Positions 1-4,190 are shown, numbered from the stretch's first letter. The stretch: DNA of 6,681 nt from a bacterium (GCA_029553845.1 JAKPKF010000071.1:1-6681); one strand, 5' to 3'. The notes: a model not told the origin generated them from the sequence alone. Numbers and translations are program-made.

Positions 1-132
1 TGGGAAGTAGATAGTTCAATAGCAATGGAAAACTTAAATAAAGCATTGCTAACATTAAAACGTAAGTTGCTCAACTCCTATGGGTATGAAGCCGAAGAAG
101 TCATTAAGATCAATGCGATCCACTTGGCTTAA
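1..132 (+). CDS. C-terminal 43 residues of an unidentified protein (5' end outside window)
   Basis: Reading frame 1 is open from the left edge to a TAA at 130-132 and encodes 43 residues. The sequence has a charged, probably helical stretch (ENLNKALLTLKRKLLNSYG) followed by EAEEVIKINAIHLA. An in-frame ATG lies at 25, but the frame stays open upstream of it to the window edge, so a longer gene is more likely. I recognise no family from this tail. It is followed by non-coding DNA with a small dyad (137-156) and a strong hairpin (183-225), which fits a gene end. It converges on the minus-strand cluster that ends at 835. Function unknown. Confidence 0.5.
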   Translation, partial: WEVDSSIAMENLNKALLTLKRKLLNSYGYEAEEVIKINAIHLA

Positions 133-182
133 CGCGTTACATTTATATACATGTAAGATCAATACGACTGTGCCCAAACCGG

Positions 183-225
183 TAAAAACAACATGGAAGG
201 GAAACTTTCTCTTCCTTTGTTTTTA
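183..225 (+). terminator. Long imperfect hairpin, possible terminator or structured RNA
   Basis: TAAAAACAA (183-191) pairs with TTGTTTTTA (217-225). Inside it GGAAGGGAA (195-203) pairs with TTCTCTTCC (207-215) around an ACT loop. That gives 18 pairs, broken only by a bulge of three bases against one. The single non-Watson-Crick pair (200/210) is G-U in plus-strand RNA but A-C in minus-strand RNA, so the plus strand is the likely template for structure. It lies 50 nt after the stop codon at 132 and its 3' arm is T-rich, as expected of a terminator. A TATA-like TTTATATA at 142-149 would alternatively start a short transcript near 170 containing the hairpin. Confidence 0.5.
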
Positions 226-232
226 TCAAGCA

Positions 233-444
233 GGTTAGGTGCCTCTTTTGCTTCACGGCAGCTACGCTTTAGATACCCCGGCTGTTATTTTGCCATAGTT
301 AACATTGTTGAAAAGTTAACCGAGCTTCAAATTAGAGCGCGGATATAAATAGAATTAAAACTAATATATTTACATTTAAGTTGTAGTTATGTGTATAGTT
401 GACACATTTTTGGTTGGTAAAATGTGACTAATAGGCACCTAACC
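233..444. repeat. Perfect 12-bp inverted repeat bounding 212 bp
   Basis: GGTTAGGTGCCT at 233-244 is the exact reverse complement of AGGCACCTAACC at 433-444. The enclosed DNA has no ORF of note. I see no target-site duplication outside the arms, so insertion of a transposon-like element is not shown. It could be the ends of a small non-autonomous element, a paired RNA domain or protein-binding half-sites. Confidence 0.45.
403..426. repeat. 8-bp hairpin
   Basis: CACATTTT (403-410) pairs perfectly with AAAATGTG (419-426) around an 8-nt TGGTTGGT loop. It lies just inside the right arm of the 12-bp inverted repeat. Role unknown. Confidence 0.4.
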
Positions 445-570
445 AGAACTTAAACTTAATATACAACCAGAGGAGTTCTTCGAATAATTTACACATATAC
501 TTTACAAGTTATTTACCATGTATAAAAAAGTGGTTGCCTTACCAGCAATCATAATCAGTAATGTCTTCTT

Positions 571-618
571 GTGACTACTCCCATCACTGAAGTGACGGGC
601 ATCTAGGGATTTTCACCC
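571..618 (-). repeat. IS200/IS605 right-end-like hairpin element, copy A
   Basis: On the minus strand this reads as CCCGTCAC-TTCA-GTGATGGG followed by AGTAGTCAC. It is an 8-pair stem (580-587 with 592-599) with a TTCA loop. It matches copy C (4090-4141) at 26 of 27 positions over its first 27 bases (571-597). The one wobble pair is G-U only in minus-strand RNA. Layout and wording recall the tnpB 3' end and right end of archaeal IS200/IS605 elements, where the transcript forms the 3' part of the guide (omega) RNA; this is from memory, not a search. Upstream in the same sense lie a GGG/CCC mini-stem (606-618) and a dyad at 620-639. No TnpB reading frame survives here, so it would be an orphan end. 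Confidence 0.5.
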
Positions 619-784
619 ATACTGTACAGCCCTACAGTAATGATTTAATAGAACAAACCAGCACTTTCAGCCTTGAATGTCCAATTTACATTTGGCCTTT
701 GAGGCAGTAGTAGCCATCACAATTCTATCGTATTTTCCCAAATACTTACAGAGATAGGGTTTATAAGGGCAGGGGACGATCAAC

Positions 785-807
785 ATACTATCACAACCTG
801 ATAGTAT
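785..807. repeat. 9-bp perfect hairpin 3' of the DHH gene
   Basis: ATACTATCA (785-793) pairs perfectly with TGATAGTAT (799-807) around CAACC. It is about 30 nt past the stop of the minus-strand cluster, behind the terminator-like hairpin at 827-847. It may back up termination or protect the 3' end of the transcript. Confidence 0.4.
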
Positions 808-826
808 ATTTGTCATAAAATAGTAT

Positions 827-847
827 AAAGATTGTTATGCAATCTTT
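827..847 (-). terminator. Terminator-like hairpin spanning the DHH stop codon
   Basis: In minus-strand sense AAAGATTG pairs perfectly with CAATCTTT around a CATAA loop. The TAA stop of the DHH gene (835-837) lies in the loop, so the last codons form the 5' arm. The AT-rich tail ATACTATTTTATG follows. This resembles an intrinsic terminator at the end of the minus-strand cluster, although the U-run is interrupted. Confidence 0.5.
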
Positions 848-1788
848 TTGAAAGGTACAGTATCAGCATACACGGTGAACCCCGCTGCTCCGCGATGGCC
901 TCCGCCTCCATGCTTTACCGCGATCTTACTCACATCCACAGACTGTGAGTACAAAGAAACGAGCCAGTTTGACCCAGTATAGTAGAATGGGATGAAGATA
1001 TCATATCCTTTACCCTCCACACTCTTGAAGAATTCGCTGTTGCATTTAGGTAGGTTTACAAAGAAGCAGTTGTAGCCTTCAAATTTCCCGGCAAATCCGA
1101 TGCTGTCCAACACAGTTTTTGCATATCCATCCCGGTATTTTAACATATACTCCCCATTGCTGACCATATCCTCAAGGATCTGGCCCCGGTTATGTTTATC
1201 ATCCCACCAGAGATGGTTCCAAAACGCTGCAGTCGGTTTGATATTTTCTGCACTCTGCAGACATGTCATGAAATTCACGGTCTGAGGATCCATCTTCCGT
1301 GCCCAGATATCCCAATCGTTGATCAGCTGAGTAAACATCGGGGCCCGGTTGATTACTGATGGGTCAATCTGGAATAATCGATCTCCATCTTCGGGGTCGA
1401 TCTCATCAGTGAGATACCCCAACTGCCCGCCATCAACATACCCATGAGTGTAGGCCCATGTGAGCATACACCCTGATACTCCGTCAAGCCTAATTCCGGC
1501 AATCGGTTCATCAACCCCGACCATCTTCTCAATGGCTGTAATATGGTGGTCGATCCACGTTACATTCCTTGTTATGCTGAGCAGTTTCAGCATCTCATCC
1601 CGGCTGATCGAGAAGTCAACAATCCAGATCTCTTCATCCTTTTTGATGGTATCCATCGGGAACTGCCGATCATAGTTCATCTCGACGAAATTCTCTGCAG
1701 TTAACTCTTCTCCTCGGTGTTTTAAGCACATTAAAACCCAAAAAGCCGCACAATAGCCATCAGGATCATTATGGTGGAAGCATTTCAT
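835..1788 (-). CDS. DHH-family phosphoesterase (NrnA/RecJ-like, DHH plus DHHA1)
   Basis: The 317-residue product carries the DHH superfamily motifs in order: HNDPDG (6-11), with metal-binding Asp8 and Asp10; Asp58 in IVDFS; the signature DHH (80-82) in TWIDHH; Asp158/Asp160 in LINDWDIW; and the C-terminal DHHA1 loop GGGGHRGAAGF (294-304). Members are Mn-dependent phosphodiesterases, including NrnA-type oligoribonucleases, RecJ/GAN 5'-3' exonucleases and cyclic-dinucleotide hydrolases. The length fits the two-domain NrnA-like group. Two-domain architecture alone does not settle the substrate: nanoRNA, pAp or cyclic dinucleotide are all possible. I chose the ATG at 1788 over an in-frame TTG at 1797 because GAGGT (1798-1802) sits 9 nt upstream. 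That site overlaps the end of the preceding ORF (stop at 1794-1796), so translation is probably coupled. It is the last gene of the minus-strand cluster. The base mix seems richer in G+C than the ligase gene. Confidence 0.88.
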   Translation of the reverse strand: MKCFHHNDPDGYCAAFWVLMCLKHRGEELTAENFVEMNYDRQFPMDTIKKDEEIWIVDFSISRDEMLKLLSITRNVTWIDHHITAIEKMVGVDEPIAGIRLDGVSGCMLTWAYTHGYVDGGQLGYLTDEIDPEDGDRLFQIDPSVINRAPMFTQLINDWDIWARKMDPQTVNFMTCLQSAENIKPTAAFWNHLWWDDKHNRGQILEDMVSNGEYMLKYRDGYAKTVLDSIGFAGKFEGYNCFFVNLPKCNSEFFKSVEGKGYDIFIPFYYTGSNWLVSLYSQSVDVSKIAVKHGGGGHRGAAGFTVYADTVPFKKIA

Positions 1789-1793
1789 TGTAA

Positions 1794-2189
1794 TCAAACC
1801 TCATTCAGTTTTTTCATATATTCTTCAGGAGGCATCTCATTTAACCCCAAGGGGTCAGGAAGATACCCTTTTTTACGATACATCTCCAGCACTTTACTCC
1901 ATGTATCTATGGTAAAGATAGGGGCACTCACTGCCAGAGGAGAACCGGGCGTGAATAACTCTTCTCTACCCTGTTCAATACAGTAATTCAACAATCCATA
2001 GTAGAAGTGGTGATGAATAGCATGAGTTCCGGCAATCAGGTCAATAACGACCTGTTTTCCAGCATCAACATCAGCCAGAATCTGTACTCCAAGATCCTTC
2101 CCGACCTCTTCATCGAACAGATAATCCCCGCTGTAAGTATAAATTATAGGATTATCCCCGGTTTTTATCCAACTCGCCCCAGATTTCAA
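1794..2189 (-). CDS. Hypothetical protein, about 131 aa, 5' end uncertain
   Basis: The frame is open to a TGA at 1794-1796, and its only possible start in frame is a TTG at 2189. No family is recognised. The product has DEEVGKDLGVQILADVDAG, a His-rich segment THAIHHHFYYGLLNYC and a C-terminal charged stretch MPPEEYMKKLNEV. It shows no signal peptide or clear membrane span. It is followed after 5 nt by the DHH gene, whose ribosome site lies inside its last codons, so the two are very probably co-expressed. The weak TTG, with GAGG 12 nt away, and the overlap with the 35-aa ORF upstream suggest that the true gene begins at 2259 and is interrupted by a +1 shift near the GGGG at about 2155-2158. 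Removing one G there would give a single 154-aa protein. Confidence 0.6.
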   Translation of the reverse strand: MKSGASWIKTGDNPIIYTYSGDYLFDEEVGKDLGVQILADVDAGKQVVIDLIAGTHAIHHHFYYGLLNYCIEQGREELFTPGSPLAVSAPIFTIDTWSKVLEMYRKKGYLPDPLGLNEMPPEEYMKKLNEV

Positions 2190-2259
2190 GATCTTTCACA
2201 TCCTCTTCGCATAAATACCGATCAAATTCATCAGAGTATTCTTCAGTCAGCCGCTTCAT
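2152..2259 (-). CDS. 35-aa acidic ORF, possibly the 5' part of the next gene
   Basis: ATG at 2259 to TAA at 2152-2154; the product starts MKRLTEEYSDEFDRYLCEED and ends GELDKNRG. The frame is open further upstream to an ATG at 2346, but that extension overlaps the cysteine-rich gene and the hairpin element, so I prefer 2259. There is no Shine-Dalgarno site; an AATTATTTA about 22 nt upstream is a weak TATA candidate. It overlaps the 1794-2189 ORF by 38 nt, one frame apart. The composition looks like a normal soluble N-terminus, which supports a frame-shifted single gene; a separate small protein remains possible. Function unknown. Confidence 0.45.
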   Translation of the reverse strand: MKRLTEEYSDEFDRYLCEEDVKDLEIWGELDKNRG

Positions 2260-2286
2260 TATTGGACTTGATAAGGTAAATAATTT

Positions 2287-2339
2287 GTGGCTGTATCCCA
2301 TGTCTGAAGACACGGGGATTAGCCACGAAGAGATCCTAA
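2287..2339 (-). repeat. IS200/IS605 right-end-like hairpin element, copy B
   Basis: In minus-strand sense this copy covers the last codons of the cysteine-rich gene and the 30 nt after it. Bases 2317-2339 match 4119-4141 of copy C at 22 of 23 positions. It then forms CCCGTGTC-TTCA-GACATGGG (2297-2316). The stem keeps the TTCA loop of copies A and C but changes several bases on both arms together, so pairing is preserved. The one wobble is again G-U only on the minus strand. Two bases separate the TAA (2319-2321) from the hairpin stem, so it could also terminate or attenuate transcription between the cysteine-rich gene and the ORF at 2259. Confidence 0.5.
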
Positions 2340-2480
2340 TTTGCACCCTTCACAGCAGATATTGATTCTTACTCCAACGCCTGTAAGCCACACCTTGTAA
2401 TGAATCTGACCACAGTGATGCTTACAAAATTCTTCAGCACGTTGCTTTTCTACTTCATTTAAATGTAAACCTTCCGACAT
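2319..2480 (-). CDS. 53-aa cysteine-rich protein, possible zinc-binding
   Basis: ATG at 2480 with a strong ribosome site (GAGGAG, 6 nt spacing) to TAA at 2319-2321. The product is highly charged and helical for about 18 residues, then has FCKHHCG (Cys19, His21, His22, Cys23) and INICCEGCKLGS (Cys42, Cys43, Cys46). The two Cys/His clusters some 20 residues apart look like a small zinc ribbon or treble clef, but no known family is recognised. It lies in the minus-strand cluster, 10 nt after the 27-aa ORF stop. Its last codons (LGSLRG) coincide with the dispersed hairpin element, so the C-terminus may have been supplied by that element, or the shared end may be a relic of a transposase-associated gene. 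The ribosome site makes expression likely. Confidence 0.65.
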   Translation of the reverse strand: MSEGLHLNEVEKQRAEEFCKHHCGQIHYKVWLTGVGVRINICCEGCKLGSLRG

Positions 2481-2490
2481 AATATACTCC

Positions 2491-2574
2491 TCACGTTGTA
2501 ATGTTAATTAGATTTTGAATCATTTCAGCCTTTTCCCATTCGAATGCATATGAGGAAACACTGACACTGCTCAT
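2491..2574 (-). CDS. 27-aa small ORF in the ligase cluster
   Basis: ATG at 2574, 8 nt after the ligase stop, to a TGA (2491-2493) that falls inside the ribosome site of the cysteine-rich gene. The product begins MSSVSVSSYAFEWEKAEMIQ and continues NLINITT. Spacing on both sides fits an operon, but only a weak GAG-type ribosome site is present, and a chance ORF of this size cannot be excluded. No function recognised. Confidence 0.35.
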   Translation of the reverse strand: MSSVSVSSYAFEWEKAEMIQNLINITT

Positions 2575-2582
2575 CACAATAT

Positions 2583-3590
2583 TTACTCATCATATTTCAG
2601 GAGGAAGTTCGGATTAATTGCTTTAAATGATACCAAACCAAAATCCGGATCTTGTATAGGATCGACAGGTCTGATAACAATACCTTCTCGATTGACTTTT
2701 GGATTTAGTTTACTATTTCCTTTTGCCATCTCAATAATTGTATCGATATCATCAACTAAATCAAATTCTCCAAGATACGGGACACATTTAAAATTATAGA
2801 TCTTACAGAACTCCGTCACCTCTGTATTTGAGTAATATCTCCGGGTATCTGTATCAATTACATTAAATATCCAGTACTCAAGAGTTTTAAGGGCATATTT
2901 ATTGCCTTGAACTCCAAATCCAATTAACTCTCCTTGAACAGCAATATTCTTTCCTACTGTTTTTAGTTTCTCTTCCACATTCTCTAATCGTGCAGCTTTC
3001 CAGTATGCATTGTCTTCAGTTTCTAATAATTCTAAATTACGAGAGCATACCCTAAACTCACCATCATGATAAATGCAAGTAAGACTGCTTCCATCCAGTT
3101 TCTCTGTATAAGATACCTTCACACCTTTGTATTTAGTAAGGAGATCTTGTAGATTCTGAACCCGCTCTTCATCAGATTTAGATAGTAGATTTGTAGGAAA
3201 GTTCCCTTTCACGGTTCCACGGAGAGATGCAGGAATTGGAGGCTCATATTTAACAATACCCAGACGCTCTGTTACATCCTGACCTACATAATAAACTTCT
3301 CCCCTACCTAAATTAAGATATGATATAGGTAATAGAAGTCCTTGGCTAACCTGCCCTCGTAATTTTATCGTTTTGATTCTAAACCCCCTAGGACGTAGCC
3401 ATTCAAAGCGCGGGTCAGTATGAGGCATTACGGAGTCCACCTCGCAATAAATCACATGCTCACCTACATGAAATTCACCCTTCTTAACTACGCAATGCCA
3501 CCCATCTACAGTTGCCACCTCAATAGAATCAGCATTCTCTATTGGTGCAATATCTTTTATAACTCTGATACTGGCTAACTTCCGTTCCAT
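2583..3590 (-). CDS. RNA ligase, Rnl5/DraRnl type (OB-fold plus nucleotidyltransferase)
   Basis: This ATP-dependent ligase (335 aa) seals 3'-OH/5'-phosphate ends through a lysyl-AMP intermediate. Visible motifs: I, KLDGSS (164-169, with Lys164 as the adenylated residue); Ia, CSRN (182-185, Arg184); III, VQGELIG (218-224, Glu221); IIIa, WIFNVID (240-246); IV, REGIVIRP (301-308, Glu302); V, SFKAIN (321-326, Lys323). All catalytic residues are intact. Residues 1 to about 120 (IRVIKDIAPIENADSIEVATVDGW onward) resemble the N-terminal OB domain of Deinococcus DraRnl and Naegleria Rnl, the Rnl5 group, which prefers nicks with an RNA 3'-OH. The length matches that group. No Shine-Dalgarno precedes the ATG, but a TATA box at 3611-3620 puts the transcript start at or near it, so it is probably leaderless. 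It heads the minus-strand cluster and lies next to a tRNA-Gln, pointing to RNA or tRNA repair. Confidence 0.9.
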   Translation of the reverse strand: MERKLASIRVIKDIAPIENADSIEVATVDGWHCVVKKGEFHVGEHVIYCEVDSVMPHTDPRFEWLRPRGFRIKTIKLRGQVSQGLLLPISYLNLGRGEVYYVGQDVTERLGIVKYEPPIPASLRGTVKGNFPTNLLSKSDEERVQNLQDLLTKYKGVKVSYTEKLDGSSLTCIYHDGEFRVCSRNLELLETEDNAYWKAARLENVEEKLKTVGKNIAVQGELIGFGVQGNKYALKTLEYWIFNVIDTDTRRYYSNTEVTEFCKIYNFKCVPYLGEFDLVDDIDTIIEMAKGNSKLNPKVNREGIVIRPVDPIQDPDFGLVSFKAINPNFLLKYDE

Positions 3591-3610
3591 GTATCAATAT
3601 TAGCCGAAAG

Positions 3611-3620
3611 AATATAAATA
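3611..3620 (-). promoter_or_regulatory. Archaeal TATA box of the RNA ligase gene
   Basis: TATTTATATT on the minus strand is close to the archaeal TTTATATA consensus. Its centre is about 25 nt from the ATG at 3590, which is the usual box-to-start distance in archaea, so the ATG would be the first codon of a leaderless mRNA. The same 11-mer (TCTATTTATAT in minus sense) also occurs at 343-353. Confidence 0.6.
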
Positions 3621-3638
3621 GATGTTGAAGAATAAAGA

Positions 3639-3711
3639 TAGTCCCGGACGGATTCGAACCGTCGTCATCGGAACCAAAATCCGATATGATTGACCTCTAC
3701 ACTACGGGACT
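3639..3711 (-). tRNA. tRNA-Gln (anticodon UUG)
   Basis: The 73-nt cloverleaf has acceptor arms AGTCCCG/CGGGACT (7 pairs), a D arm starting GTGTAGAGGTCAATCAT, an anticodon stem TCGGA/TCCGA with loop TTTTGGT, and a T arm GACGG-TTCGAAT-CCGTC. The anticodon is TTG (3675-3677), reading CAA. A73 is present and CCA is not encoded, so it would need CCA addition. The weak D stem and GTGTAGnGGTCAATCAT are typical of archaeal tRNA-Gln. There is no intron. It stands 49 bp upstream of the ligase start on the same strand. Such tRNAs in viruses can supply rare codons or replace host tRNAs destroyed by defence nucleases. Confidence 0.93.
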
Positions 3712-3724
3712 ATAGTTCCTATTT

Positions 3725-3739
3725 CTGGATTCGAACCAG
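3725..3739 (-). other. Orphan tRNA T-arm, possible tRNA remnant or attachment site
   Basis: CTGG-TTCGAAT-CCAG in minus sense is a consensus T arm with a 4-bp stem, 13 bp upstream of tRNA-Gln. I could not find a matching acceptor, D or anticodon arm on either side, allowing for a long variable arm or an intron. It may be the 3' remnant of a second tRNA, or a tRNA end left by integration. Confidence 0.4.
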
Positions 3740-3977
3740 CAGTCTAAATGTGTTCCGTGTCCAGACAACTTACACATCAATGCCAATGTCATACAAGGAC
3801 TTGAGTGTTTGCAATCACTCTCTGGCGTCTTGCATTCCCAATGATGAAAACATAATAATGGTGTGACCCAATATTATGTCAGATCTATCGTGGTTAGATC
3901 AGGTGGTTTTGTTCATGAACCTCATGAACCACAGTTTTCCTTCTGTGAGGTTTTCGGAGGTTGTTTTCATCTCCTTT

Positions 3978-4015
3978 GTAGTATTACTACCCCACGTAGT
4001 AGCAAATAGTATTTG
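3978..4015. promoter_or_regulatory. Overlapping dyads upstream of a TATA box, candidate operator
   Basis: GTAGTA (3978-3983), TACTAC (3985-3990) and GTAGTA (3996-4001) allow two mutually exclusive pairings. The 13-bp palindrome CAAATA-G-TATTTG (4003-4015) follows. The group ends 6 bp before the TATA box at 4022-4030, where a regulator could block or recruit transcription factors. Confidence 0.4.
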
Positions 4016-4021
4016 ACGCAA

Positions 4022-4030
4022 TTATATATA
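4022..4030 (+). promoter_or_regulatory. TATA box
   Basis: TTATATATA is an archaeal TATA-like sequence predicting a start near 4052. Downstream are GAGGAG (4057-4062) and an ATG at 4075. It could drive the 23-aa ORF at 4075-4146 or a longer leader. Confidence 0.4.
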
Positions 4031-4074
4031 AGGTTATGTGCCACGCAACCCCTGATGAGGAGCACTCAACCTAT

Positions 4075-4146
4075 ATGCACTTCATCCAAGTGACTACTCC
4101 CAGCACTGAAGTGACGAAGATTAGCCAAGAAGAGATCCTAAAGTAA
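4075..4146 (+). CDS. Possible 23-aa peptide
   Basis: ATG at 4075 to TAA at 4144-4146, preceded by GAGGAG with 12 nt spacing and a TATA box about 50 nt upstream. The peptide begins MHFIQVTTPSTEVTKIS and ends QEEILK. Nearly all of it lies opposite hairpin element copy C, whose paired substitutions and wobbles favour an RNA on the other strand, so coding is doubtful. No family recognised. Confidence 0.22.
   Translation: MHFIQVTTPSTEVTKISQEEILK
4090..4141 (-). repeat. IS200/IS605 right-end-like hairpin element, copy C
   Basis: In minus-strand sense the element starts with the 23-bp block shared with copy B and continues to a TTCGTCAC-TTCA-GTGCTGGG hairpin (4099-4118, 7 of 8 paired, three G-U, one mismatch). 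It ends AGTAGTCAC, as copy A does. An upstream minus-strand frame reads PSARGIECSAINLSFTLGSL and stops at 4121-4123 within the element, which could be a decayed TnpB C-terminus, but no conserved TnpB motif is left. The element is flanked by a 10-bp direct repeat GAGCACTCAA (4060-4069 and 4164-4173). Confidence 0.5.
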
Positions 4147-4160
4147 ACGATAAATTAATC

Positions 4161-4190
4161 GCCGAGCACTCAATCCCGCGGGCACTCGGC
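4161..4190. repeat. GC-rich dyad
   Basis: GCCGAG (4161-4166) pairs with CTCGGC (4185-4190) around an 18-nt loop holding the self-complementary CCCGCGGG. It stands out in AT-rich DNA, just before an AAGGAGGA ribosome-site-like sequence (4192-4199). It may be a terminator or part of the RNA structure of element copy C. Confidence 0.35.

Larger units (their letters stand above)
133..834. other. 702-bp non-coding spacer rich in inverted repeats
   Basis: No convincing gene lies between the plus-strand stop at 132 and the minus-strand stop at 835; the ORFs I checked inside are under 20 codons and lack good ribosome sites. What it holds, from left to right: a 6-bp dyad (TTACAT/ATGTAA, 137-156) overlapping a TATA-like TTTATATA at 142-149; an 18-bp hairpin at 183-225; a 12-bp inverted repeat at 233-244/433-444; an ATATAAATAGA string at 343-353, also present at 3612-3622 in the ligase promoter; an 8-bp inverted repeat TTTAAGTT/AACTTAAA (375-382/447-454); a hairpin at 403-426; an IS605-end-like hairpin at 571-618; a dyad TACTGT/ACAGTA (620-625/634-639); and a 9-bp hairpin at 785-807. 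Both flanking genes point into it, so it may serve termination, carry decayed mobile elements or hold structured RNAs. Confidence 0.6.
3740..4074. other. Non-coding spacer with a chain of consecutive hairpins
   Basis: No gene is seen here. Successive dyads are ATGTGT/ACACAT (3748-3753/3772-3777), GAGTG/CACTC (3803-3807/3816-3820), ACATAATA/TATTATGT (3850-3857/3872-3879), GATCTA/TAGATC (3882-3887/3895-3900), a two-part stem TTCATGA/TCATGAA plus GTGG/CCAC (3903-3932), and CACAG/CTGTG (3930-3934/3943-3947). Two palindromes (3978-4015) and a TATA box (4022-4030) follow. This density is unusual and may mark a structured RNA, an origin of replication or a protein-loading region. Confidence 0.5.

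Noticed and set aside
1789..1797. TTG start of the DHH gene at 1797
   Set aside because: It overlaps the previous stop, and the ATG at 1788 has a well-spaced GAGGT; the first motif starts right after that ATG.
1100..2279. Plus-strand frames of 61-90 codons at 1100-1285, 1460-1675, 1771-1986 and 2007-2279
   Set aside because: All lie opposite the DHH gene and its upstream neighbours, which have clear motifs or operon spacing; their compositions look like antisense shadows.
2260..2346. Start of the small ORF at 2346
   Set aside because: The extension runs through the hairpin element and the end of the cysteine-rich gene; the ATG at 2259 is preferred.
3717..3800. A second complete tRNA around the T arm at 3725-3739
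   Set aside because: No acceptor partner forms more than 5 of 7 pairs, and no anticodon loop with U33 and a paired stem was found, even allowing a long variable arm or intron.
571..4141. CRISPR array
   Set aside because: The repeats are three, thousands of bases apart, without regular spacers or cas genes.
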